A stretch of 64,000 bases of DNA from Streptomyces lincolnensis (GCF_021173675.1 NZ_JAIHON010000018.1:151574-215573), one strand, 5' to 3'. Shown: positions 16,119 through 25,288, numbered from the stretch's first letter. The notes: a model not told the origin generated them from the sequence alone. Numbers and translations: made by a program.

Positions 16119-17179
16119 GCCGCCCCTTCGCGCCGCTCGTGCTCCCGGATCAGGGGCAGCACGTGGGTGTAGAAGATCCGCATCTCGTCCCGGGTCGGCC
16201 ACCCGGAGAAGATGAACTCGCTGACTCCGGCGGCCTTGTACTCGTACAGGTAGTCGGCGACCTCCTGGTAGCTGCCGACGACACACAGCGCCGGCCCGCC
16301 GCGGTAGGCGACCGCGCCCGAGTAGAGGTACGGCGAGAGCCAGTCGTCCTGCGCCTTGTCCGCGAGCCGGAAGGAGTTCTTCACGGCCTCGGAGTCGGAG
16401 GCGGCGACGAAGCTGCTGACCCAGGCGCGGTGGTCCTCGTCCGGGTCGCGCATCATCTCGGCGAGGTCGGTCAGCGCCTCCTCGCGGGTGGGGCGGGCCA
16501 GGACGTGCATGCGGATACCGGCCCGGCAGCCGTCGGCCAGCACCGGGGCGGTGGCCCGTGCGATGCCCTCCGGGGTGTCGCCGTAGCGCAGCCAGACGTC
16601 GCCGTGTTCGGTGGCGGTCTTCTGCGCGGGTGCCGAGGCGCCGCTGATATAGATCGTGGGCCGTCCGCCGCCCTTGTATCCGAGACCCAGTTGTGCCTCT
16701 TCGATACGGTAGTTCCGGCCGTGGTGGGAAAGCGGCTTCTCGCCCTGCCAGAAACGGTGCAGCACGCTCAGGAACTCATTGGAGCGGGCATAGCGCTCGT
16801 CATGGTCGAGGAAGTCGCCGTAGTACGCCTGCTCGGCCGGGGAAATACCCGCCACCAGATTCAGGGATATACGGCCGTCCGACATCCACGAAATGGTGTT
16901 CACGACCTGCGTGAAGAGCGTCGGCGACAAAAGGCCCGGACGATAGGCCAGAATGAACTTGACCCGTTCCGTCTCCCGCACCAGGGCGCCGATCATCGGC
17001 AGCGGGTCGGGCATGTGGTAACTGATCCCCATCAGCAGGGAGTCGACCCCGAGCTGCTCCGCCTCCTGGGCGAAGTCGACGATTCCGTCGAAGTCAAGCT
17101 CTCCGGATCTGTATTTTTCTGTCGCTTTCTGCTGCCCGCTGTCCAGCGGTGAACACCAGTGGAACTTCAGTTCCTGCAT
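16115..17179 (-). CDS. LLM-class flavin monooxygenase, SsuD-like
   Basis: A 354-residue bacterial-luciferase-like protein whose sequence follows alkanesulfonate monooxygenase SsuD: LKFHWCSPLDSG at the N-terminus, LILAYRPGLLSPTLF-like core (residues FILAYRPG), GRISLNLVAG, and the late VVGSYQEVADYLYEYKAAGV. SsuD uses reduced FMN and oxygen to split C-S bonds of sulfonates; relatives hydroxylate nitrogen or carbon. GGGGAG lies just before the ATG at 17179. Reduced flavin could come from the flavin reductase at 4436-4948 or the reductase-LRR fusion at 18175. It leads an operon with the exporter and the second ATP-grasp ligase. Confidence 0.9.
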   Translation of the reverse strand: MQELKFHWCSPLDSGQQKATEKYRSGELDFDGIVDFAQEAEQLGVDSLLMGISYHMPDPLPMIGALVRETERVKFILAYRPGLLSPTLFTQVVNTISWMSDGRISLNLVAGISPAEQAYYGDFLDHDERYARSNEFLSVLHRFWQGEKPLSHHGRNYRIEEAQLGLGYKGGGRPTIYISGASAPAQKTATEHGDVWLRYGDTPEGIARATAPVLADGCRAGIRMHVLARPTREEALTDLAEMMRDPDEDHRAWVSSFVAASDSEAVKNSFRLADKAQDDWLSPYLYSGAVAYRGGPALCVVGSYQEVADYLYEYKAAGVSEFIFSGWPTRDEMRIFYTHVLPLIREHERREGAA

Positions 17180-17390
17180 GCGAGCTCCCCGTTCCAGAAC
17201 ATGAGGGCACGCCTGCCCGATCGACCCAAAATCGGGCATTGCTCCCCCGGTGCGGCACACATTCCGGAGGGGACCCTGACACACGTCCGAGAAGGCGTCA
17301 AGATCAATCCAAATCCTGGAATGCGCCCCGGGAATGCCTTACACCGGATACCGTGCCCTGATCGCTCCCCGAGGAAAGGATGGCCGAAAA

Positions 17391-18164
17391 GTGCCCCAGA
17401 CCGCCCGCTGGCTCAAGCGATACCGCCCGGTGCCCGCGCCGCGACTTAGGCTGGTCTGTCTGCCGCACGGCGGCGGCACCGCCAGCTTCTTCCGCTCCTG
17501 GGCGGACGTCCTGCCCCAGGAGGTGGAACCGGCGGCGGTGCAGTACCCCGGCCGCCAGGAGCGACTGGCCGAAAGCTGTATCGAGGCGATGGACCCGCTG
17601 GCGGACTGCATAGCCGAGGCACTCCACCCGCTCGTCGCGGACGACACCCCCTTCGCCCTCTTCGGCCACAGCATGGGCGCCACGGTCGCCTACGAGGTGA
17701 CCCGCCGCCTCGAAGCCCGGGGAACGGCCCCCCGCCATCTGTTCGTCTCGGGCCAGGCCACCCCCTTCAAGGAACGCACCGCCCCGCCCCTGCACCTGGA
17801 GGACGACGCCACCCTGCTCGCCGGCGTCCGCGCGTACGGCGGCGCCTACGAGTCCCTGGTCGACGACCCCGACCTCCTGGAGGTCGTCCTGCCCTCCCTG
17901 CGCGCCGACGTCCGCCTCATGGAGACGTACCGCCCCGCCTCCACGGCCCCCCTCGCCACCCCCGTCACCGCCTACGTCGGCGACACGGACCCCGGGGTCA
18001 CGCCGGACGAGGTGGCCGCCTGGCGCGGGACGACCTCCGGCGGATTCGCCCTGCGGACCTTCGAGGGGGGCCACTTCTTCCTCACCGACCACCGGGACGC
18101 GCTCCTCGCGGACATCGTGCGCAGCGTCACGGGCTCCCCGTCCTTCGTGGCCGGCCTCGGGTAG
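17391..18164 (+). CDS. Type II thioesterase
   Basis: A 257-residue alpha/beta hydrolase of the GrsT/TEII family. LVCLPHGGGTASFF is at the start, the nucleophile motif FGHSMG puts the catalytic serine at residue 94, a conserved Asp lies in VGDTDPGVTP, and the active-site histidine is in GGHFFLTDH. TEII enzymes clear wrongly loaded carriers or release aminoacyl groups. In a cluster with one discrete carrier and no releasing domain, it is the best candidate for freeing the modified amino acid. It is divergent from the SsuD-like gene. The GTG at 17391 has GAGGAAAGGA ten bases before it. Confidence 0.9.
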   Translation: MPQTARWLKRYRPVPAPRLRLVCLPHGGGTASFFRSWADVLPQEVEPAAVQYPGRQERLAESCIEAMDPLADCIAEALHPLVADDTPFALFGHSMGATVAYEVTRRLEARGTAPRHLFVSGQATPFKERTAPPLHLEDDATLLAGVRAYGGAYESLVDDPDLLEVVLPSLRADVRLMETYRPASTAPLATPVTAYVGDTDPGVTPDEVAAWRGTTSGGFALRTFEGGHFFLTDHRDALLADIVRSVTGSPSFVAGLG

Positions 18165-18174
18165 GTTGCGGCGA

Positions 18175-19476
18175 ATGACCGCCCCGCCGCTGATCCTCCT
18201 GCTCTCGGGGAGCCTGCGCACCGCCTCGACCAACGAGGCCGTTCTGCGCACCGCGCAGGCCCTCGCACCGACCGCGCGCGTCCGTACCGTCCGCCACGAC
18301 GGCCTCGCGGACCTGCCGCACTTCAACCCCGACGAGGACACCGACCCGCTGCCGCCGCCGGTGACCGGGCTGCGGGAGGCGATCGAGCGGGCGGACGCGA
18401 TCCTGATCTGCGCCCCCGAGTACGCGGGCACCCTGCCGGGCTCGTTCAAGAACCTCCTGGACTGGACGGTGGGCGGCACGGAGATCGTCGGCAAGCCGGT
18501 CGCCTGGATCAACGCGGCCGCCCCGGGCCGCGGCCGGGGCGCGGAAGCCACCCTGCGCACGGTCCTCGGCCACACGGGCGCCGACATCGTGGAGCGGGCC
18601 TGCGTACGGATCCCGGTGACCAGGGAGACCCTCGACGCGGAGGGCATCGTCACCGACCCGGAGTCACGACGCCAACTGGCCACCGCCCTGGCCCTGTTGG
18701 CGCACCACGACGACACACAGCCACCCGAGACCACCACGACCACCACCGCCGCCGAACCACCACCCACCCTGAACCTCTGGCGCCAGCAGCTGGGGCACGT
18801 ACCCGAGTCGGTCTGGCGGCGCACCGACCTCCGGATCCTGATCCTCGCGGACAACGGCCTCACCGGCCTCCCGCCCGCCATCGGCGACCTGCGCCGGCTG
18901 ACCACCCTGGACCTCGGCCACAACCACCTCACCGCCGTCCCCGACGAGCTCGGCGACCTGACCGGCCTCACCGGCTTCCTCTACCTGCACGACAACAAGC
19001 TGACCGAACTCCCCGCCTCCCTGGGCCGCCTGACACGGCTGCGCTACCTCAACGTCGGCGAGAACGCCCTCACCACCCTGCCCGACGCCCTCGGCGGCAT
19101 GACCTCCCTGCGCGAGCTCCGGGCCCAGCACAACCGGTTGAGCACCCTGCCCGACACCCTCGGCCGCCTCCACGACCTGCGCGAACTCTGGCTCCGCGGC
19201 AACACCCTCGCCGCCCTCCCCGCCTCCACGGCCGACCTCCGGGAGCTACGCCACCTCGACCTGCGCGAGAACGCCCTCACCACCGTCCCCCCACCCCTGG
19301 CCCACCTCCCCCGCCTGCGCCACCTCGACCTCCGCGGCAACCACCTCACCCACCTCCCGGACTGGCTCCCCACCCTCCCCGCCCTGGAGAAACTGGACCT
19401 GCGCTGGAACACCTGCGACCCGGCCTCACCCCTGCTGACCACCCTGGAGAACCAGGGCTGCACGGTCCTCCTGTAG
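18175..19476 (+). CDS. NAD(P)H-dependent FMN reductase fused to leucine-rich repeats
   Basis: A 433-residue two-part protein. Residues 1 to about 175 are a flavodoxin-fold NADPH-dependent FMN reductase (LLLSGSLRTASTNEAVL, ICAPEYAGTLPGSFKNLLDW). A Pro/Thr-rich linker follows, and then about eight to nine 23-residue leucine-rich repeats of the LxxLPxxLGxLxxLxxLxLxxN type fill the rest. There is no signal peptide, so it acts in the cytoplasm. LRRs normally bind proteins, so the reductase may be tethered to a partner. It starts ten bases after the thioesterase stop and is likely co-transcribed with it. I cannot say whether it belongs to the biosynthetic cluster. Confidence 0.88.
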   Translation: MTAPPLILLLSGSLRTASTNEAVLRTAQALAPTARVRTVRHDGLADLPHFNPDEDTDPLPPPVTGLREAIERADAILICAPEYAGTLPGSFKNLLDWTVGGTEIVGKPVAWINAAAPGRGRGAEATLRTVLGHTGADIVERACVRIPVTRETLDAEGIVTDPESRRQLATALALLAHHDDTQPPETTTTTTAAEPPPTLNLWRQQLGHVPESVWRRTDLRILILADNGLTGLPPAIGDLRRLTTLDLGHNHLTAVPDELGDLTGLTGFLYLHDNKLTELPASLGRLTRLRYLNVGENALTTLPDALGGMTSLRELRAQHNRLSTLPDTLGRLHDLRELWLRGNTLAALPASTADLRELRHLDLRENALTTVPPPLAHLPRLRHLDLRGNHLTHLPDWLPTLPALEKLDLRWNTCDPASPLLTTLENQGCTVLL

Positions 19477-19628
19477 CCGGCGGGCCAACCGCCTCCGCCA
19501 CCTTTACCGCTCCATCGAAACCCCCTGGCCAAAGAAATACCCGCAGGCCACACCCTCTCCAGCCCCCACCCCACCCGCCGCCACCGCCGGGCCACCCCCC
19601 GTTCACGTCCCGCGCCAACCATCCGCAC

Positions 19629-20981
19629 ATGAGACGTCTCACCCCCGCCCTGGCCACCGCCACCGCCCTCGCCGCGCTCCTGGTCGCCGGTCCCGCGAGC
19701 GCCGACGTGAACGGCGGTGCCCGGGACGGCTACGGCACCAAGGCGACGTACGCACCCGGCCAGAACCCGCGCTCCTACCAGCGGCCCCCCGCCGGCTTCG
19801 CCCCCGTGTTCACCGAGAACGTCTCCCGCCACGGCTCGCGCGCCGCGACCGACGGCGAGGACGCGGACCTGGTCCTGGCACTGTGGAAGAAGGCCGGGGC
19901 GGCGGGCGAACTCACCGCGAAGGGACGGCGGTTCGGGCCGACGGCACAGGCCCTGCAGCGGGCCATGAGCACCGTCGGCTACGGCGACCTCAGCGGACGC
20001 GGCAAGCGGGAGATCCAGGACACGGCCGTCCGTACGGAACGGCGGCTGCCCGGACTGTTCCGGAGGATCGCCGACGACAAGGAGAAGATCGACGTCGTCA
20101 GCTCGGGACAGGGCCGCGCGATCGACAGCGCGAACCTCTACGCGGGCGCGCTCGCCGCCACCGACCCGGCCCTGAAGCCGCTGATCGGCCCGACCCGCAC
20201 GGACGTCGACCAGCTCTACTTCCACAAGGCGGCGGGCGGCGCGGCCTATCGGGACTACCTCGCGAACGACCAGCGGCTCGCGAGCACCCTGAAGTCGATC
20301 ACCGACCAGCCGGCCACCCACCGCGCCGCCAGGGCCGTACTGAGGAAGCTCTTCAAGGGGGCCTTCGTAGACCGCCTCTCCGACGACGACCGCGTGGCCG
20401 CCGCCACGGCCGTCTACGACCTGTACGCCATCGCGCCCGCCATGAGCGACGAGAGCCCCGGCGGCAAGGGCTGGGGGATGGACAGGTTCCTCTCGAAGCG
20501 GGACGCGGCCTGGTTCGGGTATCTGAGCGACGCCGAGGACTTCTACGAGAAGGGACCGGGCTTCGCGGACAGCGACATCACGTACAGGATGGCGGGCGTC
20601 CTCCTCGACGACCTCTTCCGGCAGGTCGAGGCCAAGCGCGCCGGCACCAGCGACCTCGGCGCCGAACTCCGCTTCACACACGCCGAGGAGATCATCCCGC
20701 TGGCTGCCCTGATGGGCCTGCCCGGCAGCACCGAGGGCGCCACCACCGCGCGGCCGTACACCTACGCCGACAACCCGTGGCGCGGCGCGTCCGTCGCCCC
20801 GCTCGGCGCGAACATCCAGTGGGACGTCTTCCGCCGGGGCAGCACCTACCTGGTGCGGATGCTCTACAACGAGAAGGAGACCGCCTTCAAGACCGGCTGC
20901 CGCCCCGTCTCCCCGGGCAGCACGTTCTACGACCTCACCGAACTCGAACGCTGCTTCGGCCGGACACCGGCAGCCTCCTGA
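19629..20981 (+). CDS. Secreted histidine-type acid phosphatase (MINPP/phytase-like)
   Basis: A 450-residue protein with a signal peptide (cleavage after about residue 25, VAGPASA). The catalytic motif RHGSR of branch-2 histidine phosphatases occurs in ENVSRHGSRAAT. The proton donor is HAE (RFTHAEEI), the form found in multiple inositol polyphosphate phosphatases rather than the HD of AppA-type phytases. It therefore probably hydrolyses phytate or other phosphomonoesters outside the cell. It stands alone, 152 bases after the reductase-LRR gene. Confidence 0.87.
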   Translation: MRRLTPALATATALAALLVAGPASADVNGGARDGYGTKATYAPGQNPRSYQRPPAGFAPVFTENVSRHGSRAATDGEDADLVLALWKKAGAAGELTAKGRRFGPTAQALQRAMSTVGYGDLSGRGKREIQDTAVRTERRLPGLFRRIADDKEKIDVVSSGQGRAIDSANLYAGALAATDPALKPLIGPTRTDVDQLYFHKAAGGAAYRDYLANDQRLASTLKSITDQPATHRAARAVLRKLFKGAFVDRLSDDDRVAAATAVYDLYAIAPAMSDESPGGKGWGMDRFLSKRDAAWFGYLSDAEDFYEKGPGFADSDITYRMAGVLLDDLFRQVEAKRAGTSDLGAELRFTHAEEIIPLAALMGLPGSTEGATTARPYTYADNPWRGASVAPLGANIQWDVFRRGSTYLVRMLYNEKETAFKTGCRPVSPGSTFYDLTELERCFGRTPAAS

Positions 20982-21005
20982 CCGCCCCGCCCCGCCTCCC
21001 CCGGC

Positions 21006-22271
21006 TCACTTCGTGCCGACCGTCCGCAGCACGGTCAGCGCCAACGTCCGCGCCACCGCCACCACTTCCCGCACGGACACGTGCTCGCGCGCGCTGTGAG
21101 CCACCCGGATGTCCCCGGGCCCGTACTGCACGGTCGGGATCCCGGCCCCGCCGTACAACCGCAGATCACTGCCGTACGGCGCCCCGCGCTCCCTCGGCGC
21201 CGGTCCGCCCACCACGTCCGCGTGGGCGGACCGGATCACGTCGGGCAGCGGATGCCCCGCGGGCAGCCGGCCGCTCGCGAACTGCCCGCCCGGCCAGGTC
21301 ACGGACACCGGGTGCGCCCGAAGCCAGGGGTCGGCTGCGCACGCGTCCGCCACACACCGCTCGAACTCCGCCCGCGCGGACGCCGGGTCCTCTCCCAGCC
21401 GTACCCCCAACCGCCCCTCCGCGACCAGCAGATCGGGCACGCTGCTGGCCCAGTCACCGGCCCGCAGCACGCCGACCGACAGGGCGTAGGGGATCGGGTA
21501 CTCGGCCATCAGCGGATCCGGATCCCGGTTGCGGTCGGCCTCCAGCCGGGCCAGCGCCCGGTGCAGCGGCAGATACGCGTCGATCGCGCTGACGCCCTCC
21601 TCCCGCGAACTGGCGTGCGCGGACTTGCCGTTCACGGTGATCCGGAAGGTCAGCGCGCCCGCGTTGGCGGTGATGAGCGTCCCGGCCGTCGGTTCCGCGA
21701 TGACGCACGCGTCGCCGCCGTGTCCCCGCCGGAGCGTCCCGAAGGCACCGAGCCCGCCGTCCTCCTCACCGACGACGAAGTGCGCGGCCACCCGCCCGCG
21801 CAGCCGCACCCCGCTCGCCCGGACCGCCTCCAGCACGGCCAGGTGGGCCGCCAGCCCGGCCTTCATGTCGCACGCCCCGCGCCCGTGCACGAGATCCCCG
21901 GTCACCCGGGGCACGAACGGATCCCCCTCCCAGGCCGCCGGATCCCCGGCCGGCACGACGTCCACATGCCCCTGCAACACCAGCACCGGCCCGTCCCCAC
22001 CGTCCGGCGTCCGCCCCACCAGCCCCCACGCCTCGTCCCGCGACGCCTCAGCCCCAGGGAAACCCGGATCCGCGACCAACTCGGCCAAATCCATCGCCCA
22101 CAGATCAACCTCCATCCCGAGCCGCTCCAACCGCCCGGCCAACAGATGCTGAATCTCGGCCTCAGCGGCAGACCCGGTCACACTCGGAACGGCGACGAGC
22201 TCCATCAGCGTCCGCGCGACGGCCCCTTCGTCGATAGCGGCGAGCACAGCAGCCTCGTGATCATCCAGCAC
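21006..22271 (-). CDS. M20-family metallopeptidase/deacylase (ArgE/DapE-like)
   Basis: A 421-residue zinc hydrolase. Metal-ligand motifs are visible: VLQGHVDVVPAG, GRGACDMKAG, the catalytic GEEDGG, a glutamate in IAEPTAG, and the C-terminal VAHSAREHVS histidine. The dimerisation domain begins with TANAGALTFRITVNGKSAHAS. Members cleave N-acyl amino acids or small peptides; the substrate is not readable. The start is the GTG at 22271, preceded by AGGGGG; the frame is open further upstream, but that part is an intergenic repeat. Confidence 0.88.
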   Translation of the reverse strand: MLDDHEAAVLAAIDEGAVARTLMELVAVPSVTGSAAEAEIQHLLAGRLERLGMEVDLWAMDLAELVADPGFPGAEASRDEAWGLVGRTPDGGDGPVLVLQGHVDVVPAGDPAAWEGDPFVPRVTGDLVHGRGACDMKAGLAAHLAVLEAVRASGVRLRGRVAAHFVVGEEDGGLGAFGTLRRGHGGDACVIAEPTAGTLITANAGALTFRITVNGKSAHASSREEGVSAIDAYLPLHRALARLEADRNRDPDPLMAEYPIPYALSVGVLRAGDWASSVPDLLVAEGRLGVRLGEDPASARAEFERCVADACAADPWLRAHPVSVTWPGGQFASGRLPAGHPLPDVIRSAHADVVGGPAPRERGAPYGSDLRLYGGAGIPTVQYGPGDIRVAHSAREHVSVREVVAVARTLALTVLRTVGTK

Positions 22272-22299
22272 CTGCCAACCCCCTGAGCTGAACCCACCT

Positions 22300-22380
22300 A
22301 AGGGGCGCGGGGCTGTGTCGATATGCGGCTCCGCCGCGTGGGCGCGACAAGCCACAACGCACCCGCACCCGCCAACGCAC
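22300..22380. repeat. Dispersed Streptomyces intergenic repeat, copy A
   Basis: Contains AGGGGCGCGGGG, an internal palindrome around GCGGCTCCGCCGC, then GCGCGACAAGCCACAACG. It is related to copy B at about 44240-44296 (opposite orientation). I recognise the AGGGGCGCGGGG...GCGCGACCAGCC core as common between Streptomyces genes. Function unknown; here it lies between two same-strand genes. Confidence 0.65.
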
Positions 22381-22413
22381 AGACCCCCCCCCGAGCTCAA
22401 AGGCGCCCGGTAC

Positions 22414-23841
22414 TCACACCCCACCCACCGTAAACCCGATCACCGCCCCGCCCCCTTCCCGAGGCACAGCAAACGGCGCTCCCCCATGAGACAACGCCAC
22501 CTCCCGCACAATCGAGAGCCCCAGCCCGGACCCCGGCAACGACCGCGCATCCGCAGCCCGATAAAACCGATCGAACACCCGCACAAGATCCCCGTCAGCG
22601 ATCCCCGGCCCCCGATCCAGCACCTCAACCCGCACAGTTCCGGCCCGCACAGCCCCCGCCCGCACAGCCCCGACAACGCTGACCTCGATCGGATGCCCCC
22701 CACCCCGATCGAACTTCACCGCGTTCTCCACCAGGTTGGACAACGCCCGCTGAAGCATCCCCGGCCGCCCGTCGGTCATCGTGTCCCCACTCGCCCGCAC
22801 CACGATCTCCCGCCCGGTTCGCCGCCGAGCCACCCCCGCCACCTCATCGGCGATATCCGCGAGATCCACCCGCTGCGGCGGCTCCGTGTCGGACTGCCCC
22901 GCCGCCAGATCGACCAACTCATTGACCAGATCGGTCAGTTCACGCGCCTCCTGCCCCAGATCCGCGACCAGCTCCTCCCGTGTCTCGGGCGGCAGCTCGT
23001 CGATCCGGCGCAGCAGCGAGATGTTCGTACGCAACGACGTCAGCGGCGTCCGCAGCTCGTGCCCCGCGTCCTGGACCAGTCGGCGCTGGTCCTCCTCGGA
23101 CTGGGCGAGCCGCCCCAGCATGCGGTCGAAGGCACGGCCGAGGCGGCCGACCTCGTCGTAGCCGTGGACGGGCACCTGGATGCCGAGCCGCCGGGTGCGG
23201 GCGACGTCCTCGGCGGCGGAGGTGAGGATGACCAGCCGGCGGGTGATGCGCCGGGCGAGCCACCAGCCGAACAGACCGGCTCCTGTCACGACCGCGACCA
23301 TCAGGATCAGGGTGCGCTGCTGGAGCGCCCGCAGCAGGTCCTCGGTGTCGCTGAACTCCTGCGCGACCTGCACCGCGCCCCGCCTGCCGCCGAGCGAGAC
23401 GGTGGCGACGCGGTAGACGTCGCTGCCGACGCCGACGTCCTTGTGCTGGACCATCCGCCCGGCCTGGGCGACGCCCGCGATCCTCCGGTCGGCGGCGGAG
23501 ACCGGCAGCCCCGGCCGCCCGGGGTCGAGGACCGCGCCGTCCGGCCCGAGCACCTGCACATCGGTGCGGGCCGGCCGTACGAGATCATGGCCCGGCGCGG
23601 AGGAGGAGAAGTCGTCCGGGGTCATCCTGTGCTGGCTGACCTCGTCCCGCAGGTCCTGCACGACCTGGTCGAACACCGACTCCTGGTCCACCCGCACCAG
23701 CCGCGCGGCCGCGTTGTACGACAACACGCCCACCAGCACGGTCACGGCCGCGGTCACCGCCGCGAAGGACACCGCGAAGGTCGTCCGCAACGACAGCAGC
23801 CGCGGCCGCCGCCTGCCCAGCAGCCGCCCGAGGCGGCCCAC
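22414..23841 (-). CDS. Sensor histidine kinase, MprB-like
   Basis: A 475-residue membrane kinase. TM1 is at about residues 18-42 (LRTTFAVSFAAVTAAVTVLV). An extracytoplasmic sensor of about 130 residues follows, then TM2 around 180-200, a HAMP domain, and the phosphoacceptor box QDAGHELRTPLTSLR. The ATPase motifs are LVENAVKFD (N box), DRGPGI (G1) and GSGLGLSIV (G2). It starts with a GTG immediately after the response-regulator stop, so the pair is one operon. The signal is unknown; MprAB relatives sense envelope stress. Confidence 0.92.
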   Translation of the reverse strand: MGRLGRLLGRRRPRLLSLRTTFAVSFAAVTAAVTVLVGVLSYNAAARLVRVDQESVFDQVVQDLRDEVSQHRMTPDDFSSSAPGHDLVRPARTDVQVLGPDGAVLDPGRPGLPVSAADRRIAGVAQAGRMVQHKDVGVGSDVYRVATVSLGGRRGAVQVAQEFSDTEDLLRALQQRTLILMVAVVTGAGLFGWWLARRITRRLVILTSAAEDVARTRRLGIQVPVHGYDEVGRLGRAFDRMLGRLAQSEEDQRRLVQDAGHELRTPLTSLRTNISLLRRIDELPPETREELVADLGQEARELTDLVNELVDLAAGQSDTEPPQRVDLADIADEVAGVARRRTGREIVVRASGDTMTDGRPGMLQRALSNLVENAVKFDRGGGHPIEVSVVGAVRAGAVRAGTVRVEVLDRGPGIADGDLVRVFDRFYRAADARSLPGSGLGLSIVREVALSHGGAPFAVPREGGGAVIGFTVGGV

Positions 23842-24555
23842 TCAGTCCTCCCGCAGCACGTAACCCACGCCCCGCACGGTGTGGATCAGCTGCGGGGCAC
23901 CCGGCTCGTCGAGCTTGCGGCGGAGGTAGCCGACGTAGACGGCGAGGTTCTTGGAGCCGGGGCCGAAGTCGTAGCCCCAGATGCGGTCGTAGATCGTGGA
24001 GTGGTCCAGCACGATCCCCGCGTTGCGCACGAGCAGTTCCAGCAGCTCGAACTCGGTGCGGGTCAGCTCCAGCTCGCGGGGGCCGCGCCAGGCGCGGCGG
24101 GCCTGCACGTCCATGCGCAGCCCGGCCGCCTCGATCTGCCCCTCCGCGGCGGGCGACGCCTTCGGTACGCCGGTCAGGGCGCCCACCGGGCTGGTGCGGC
24201 GCAGCAGGGCGCGCAGCCGGGCGAAGACCTCCTCGACGTCGAAGGGCTTCACCACGTAGTCGTCGGCACCCGCGTCCAGACCGGCGATCCGGTCCGCCGT
24301 CTCCACGAGCGCCGTCAGCATCAGGATCGGCGTGCTGTCGCCCTCGGCGCGCAGCACCCGGCAGACCTGGAGTCCGTCGATGCCGGGCATCATCACGTCG
24401 AGCAGGAGCACGTCCGGCGGGGACTTGTGGGCCTGCGCCAGCGCCTCGACTCCGTCGGAGACCGCGGTGACCTGGTAGCCCTCCAGGGTCAGGGCGCGCT
24501 CCAGGGCGTGACGGATGGCGCGGTCGTCTTCGGCGAGCAGCACGGTTTGAGGCAC
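23842..24555 (-). CDS. OmpR-family response regulator, MprA-like
   Basis: A 237-residue regulator. The receiver domain (1-120) has the acidic pocket LAEDD, the phosphoacceptor aspartate in LLLDVMMPG, and the conserved lysine in VVKPFD. The C-terminal winged helix contains LTRTEFELLELLVRNAG and HTVRGVGYVLRED. The GTG at 24555 starts the family-like sequence; the frame extends upstream without similarity. It is directly followed by the kinase gene and probably controls its own promoter upstream. Confidence 0.93.
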   Translation of the reverse strand: MPQTVLLAEDDRAIRHALERALTLEGYQVTAVSDGVEALAQAHKSPPDVLLLDVMMPGIDGLQVCRVLRAEGDSTPILMLTALVETADRIAGLDAGADDYVVKPFDVEEVFARLRALLRRTSPVGALTGVPKASPAAEGQIEAAGLRMDVQARRAWRGPRELELTRTEFELLELLVRNAGIVLDHSTIYDRIWGYDFGPGSKNLAVYVGYLRRKLDEPGAPQLIHTVRGVGYVLRED

Positions 24556-24661
24556 GTCCTCAGTGTGCCTCGCTTCCGCCGTCCCACGACGTGATGAGCG
24601 GCTCACCGGGTGGCCTTCTTACGCGCCTCTCACCCCGGGGGGCGCAACCGAGGCCGCGCCC

Positions 24662-24694
24662 CTACCGTCTTCTCACGCCTCTACCGTCTTCTCA
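24662..24694. repeat. Two direct repeats upstream of the two-component operon
   Basis: CTACCGTCTTCTCAC occurs at 24662-24676 and again at 24680-24694 (18-base period). The second copy includes the FMN reductase stop codon. The location, about 110 bases upstream of the response-regulator start, would suit a response-regulator site, but this is only positional. Confidence 0.35.
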
Positions 24695-25288
24695 CCCCGT
24701 GGCCCGCAGCGCCGCCAGCTGTTCGGCGAACGGGACCACCTCCAGGTCGTCGTTCCCGACCGGCTTCGCCGCGGACAGGCCGTTCATCAGCCCCGCCAGC
24801 TCGCCCGCCGCCCGCTCGATCCGCCCGTCCAGGCCCGCGGCACCCCAGTCCTCGGAGGCCGCGTACACCCCGGTCGGGACGACGACGGCCTTGAGGTGGC
24901 TGAAGAGCGGCCGCAGCGCGTGGTCCAGCACCATCGAGTGCCGGGCGGTGCCGCCGGTCGCCGCGATCAGCACCGGCGTGCCCGCGAGCGCGTCCTTGTC
25001 GATCACGTCGAAGAAGGACTTGAACAGTCCGCTGTAGGAGGCCGAGAACACCGGTGTGACCACGATCAGGCCGTCCGCCCCGGTCACCGCGTCGATCGCG
25101 GCGGCCAGCGCCCGGCCCGGGAAGCCGTTGGTGAAGTTCTGCGCGATCTCCACGGCGAGCTCGCGCAGCTCGACGACCTGTACCACCACGTCATCCGTCC
25201 GCCGGCCCACGGCGGCGGCCAGCCGGTCGGCCAGCAGCCGGGTGGAGGACGGGACGCTCAGTCCGGCCGAGACGACGACGAGCTTCAT
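24692..25288 (-). CDS. NADPH-dependent FMN reductase (SsuE/CE1759 type)
   Basis: A 198-residue flavodoxin-fold reductase. The phosphate-binding loop is VVVSAGLSVPSSTRLLAD, and VVTPVFSASYSGLFKSFFD is the NADPH/FMN signature. It supplies reduced FMN to the luciferase-like monooxygenase encoded just upstream; their start and stop overlap in ATGA, and this gene pairing is common in actinomycetes. Confidence 0.9.
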   Translation of the reverse strand: MKLVVVSAGLSVPSSTRLLADRLAAAVGRRTDDVVVQVVELRELAVEIAQNFTNGFPGRALAAAIDAVTGADGLIVVTPVFSASYSGLFKSFFDVIDKDALAGTPVLIAATGGTARHSMVLDHALRPLFSHLKAVVVPTGVYAASEDWGAAGLDGRIERAAGELAGLMNGLSAAKPVGNDDLEVVPFAEQLAALRATG

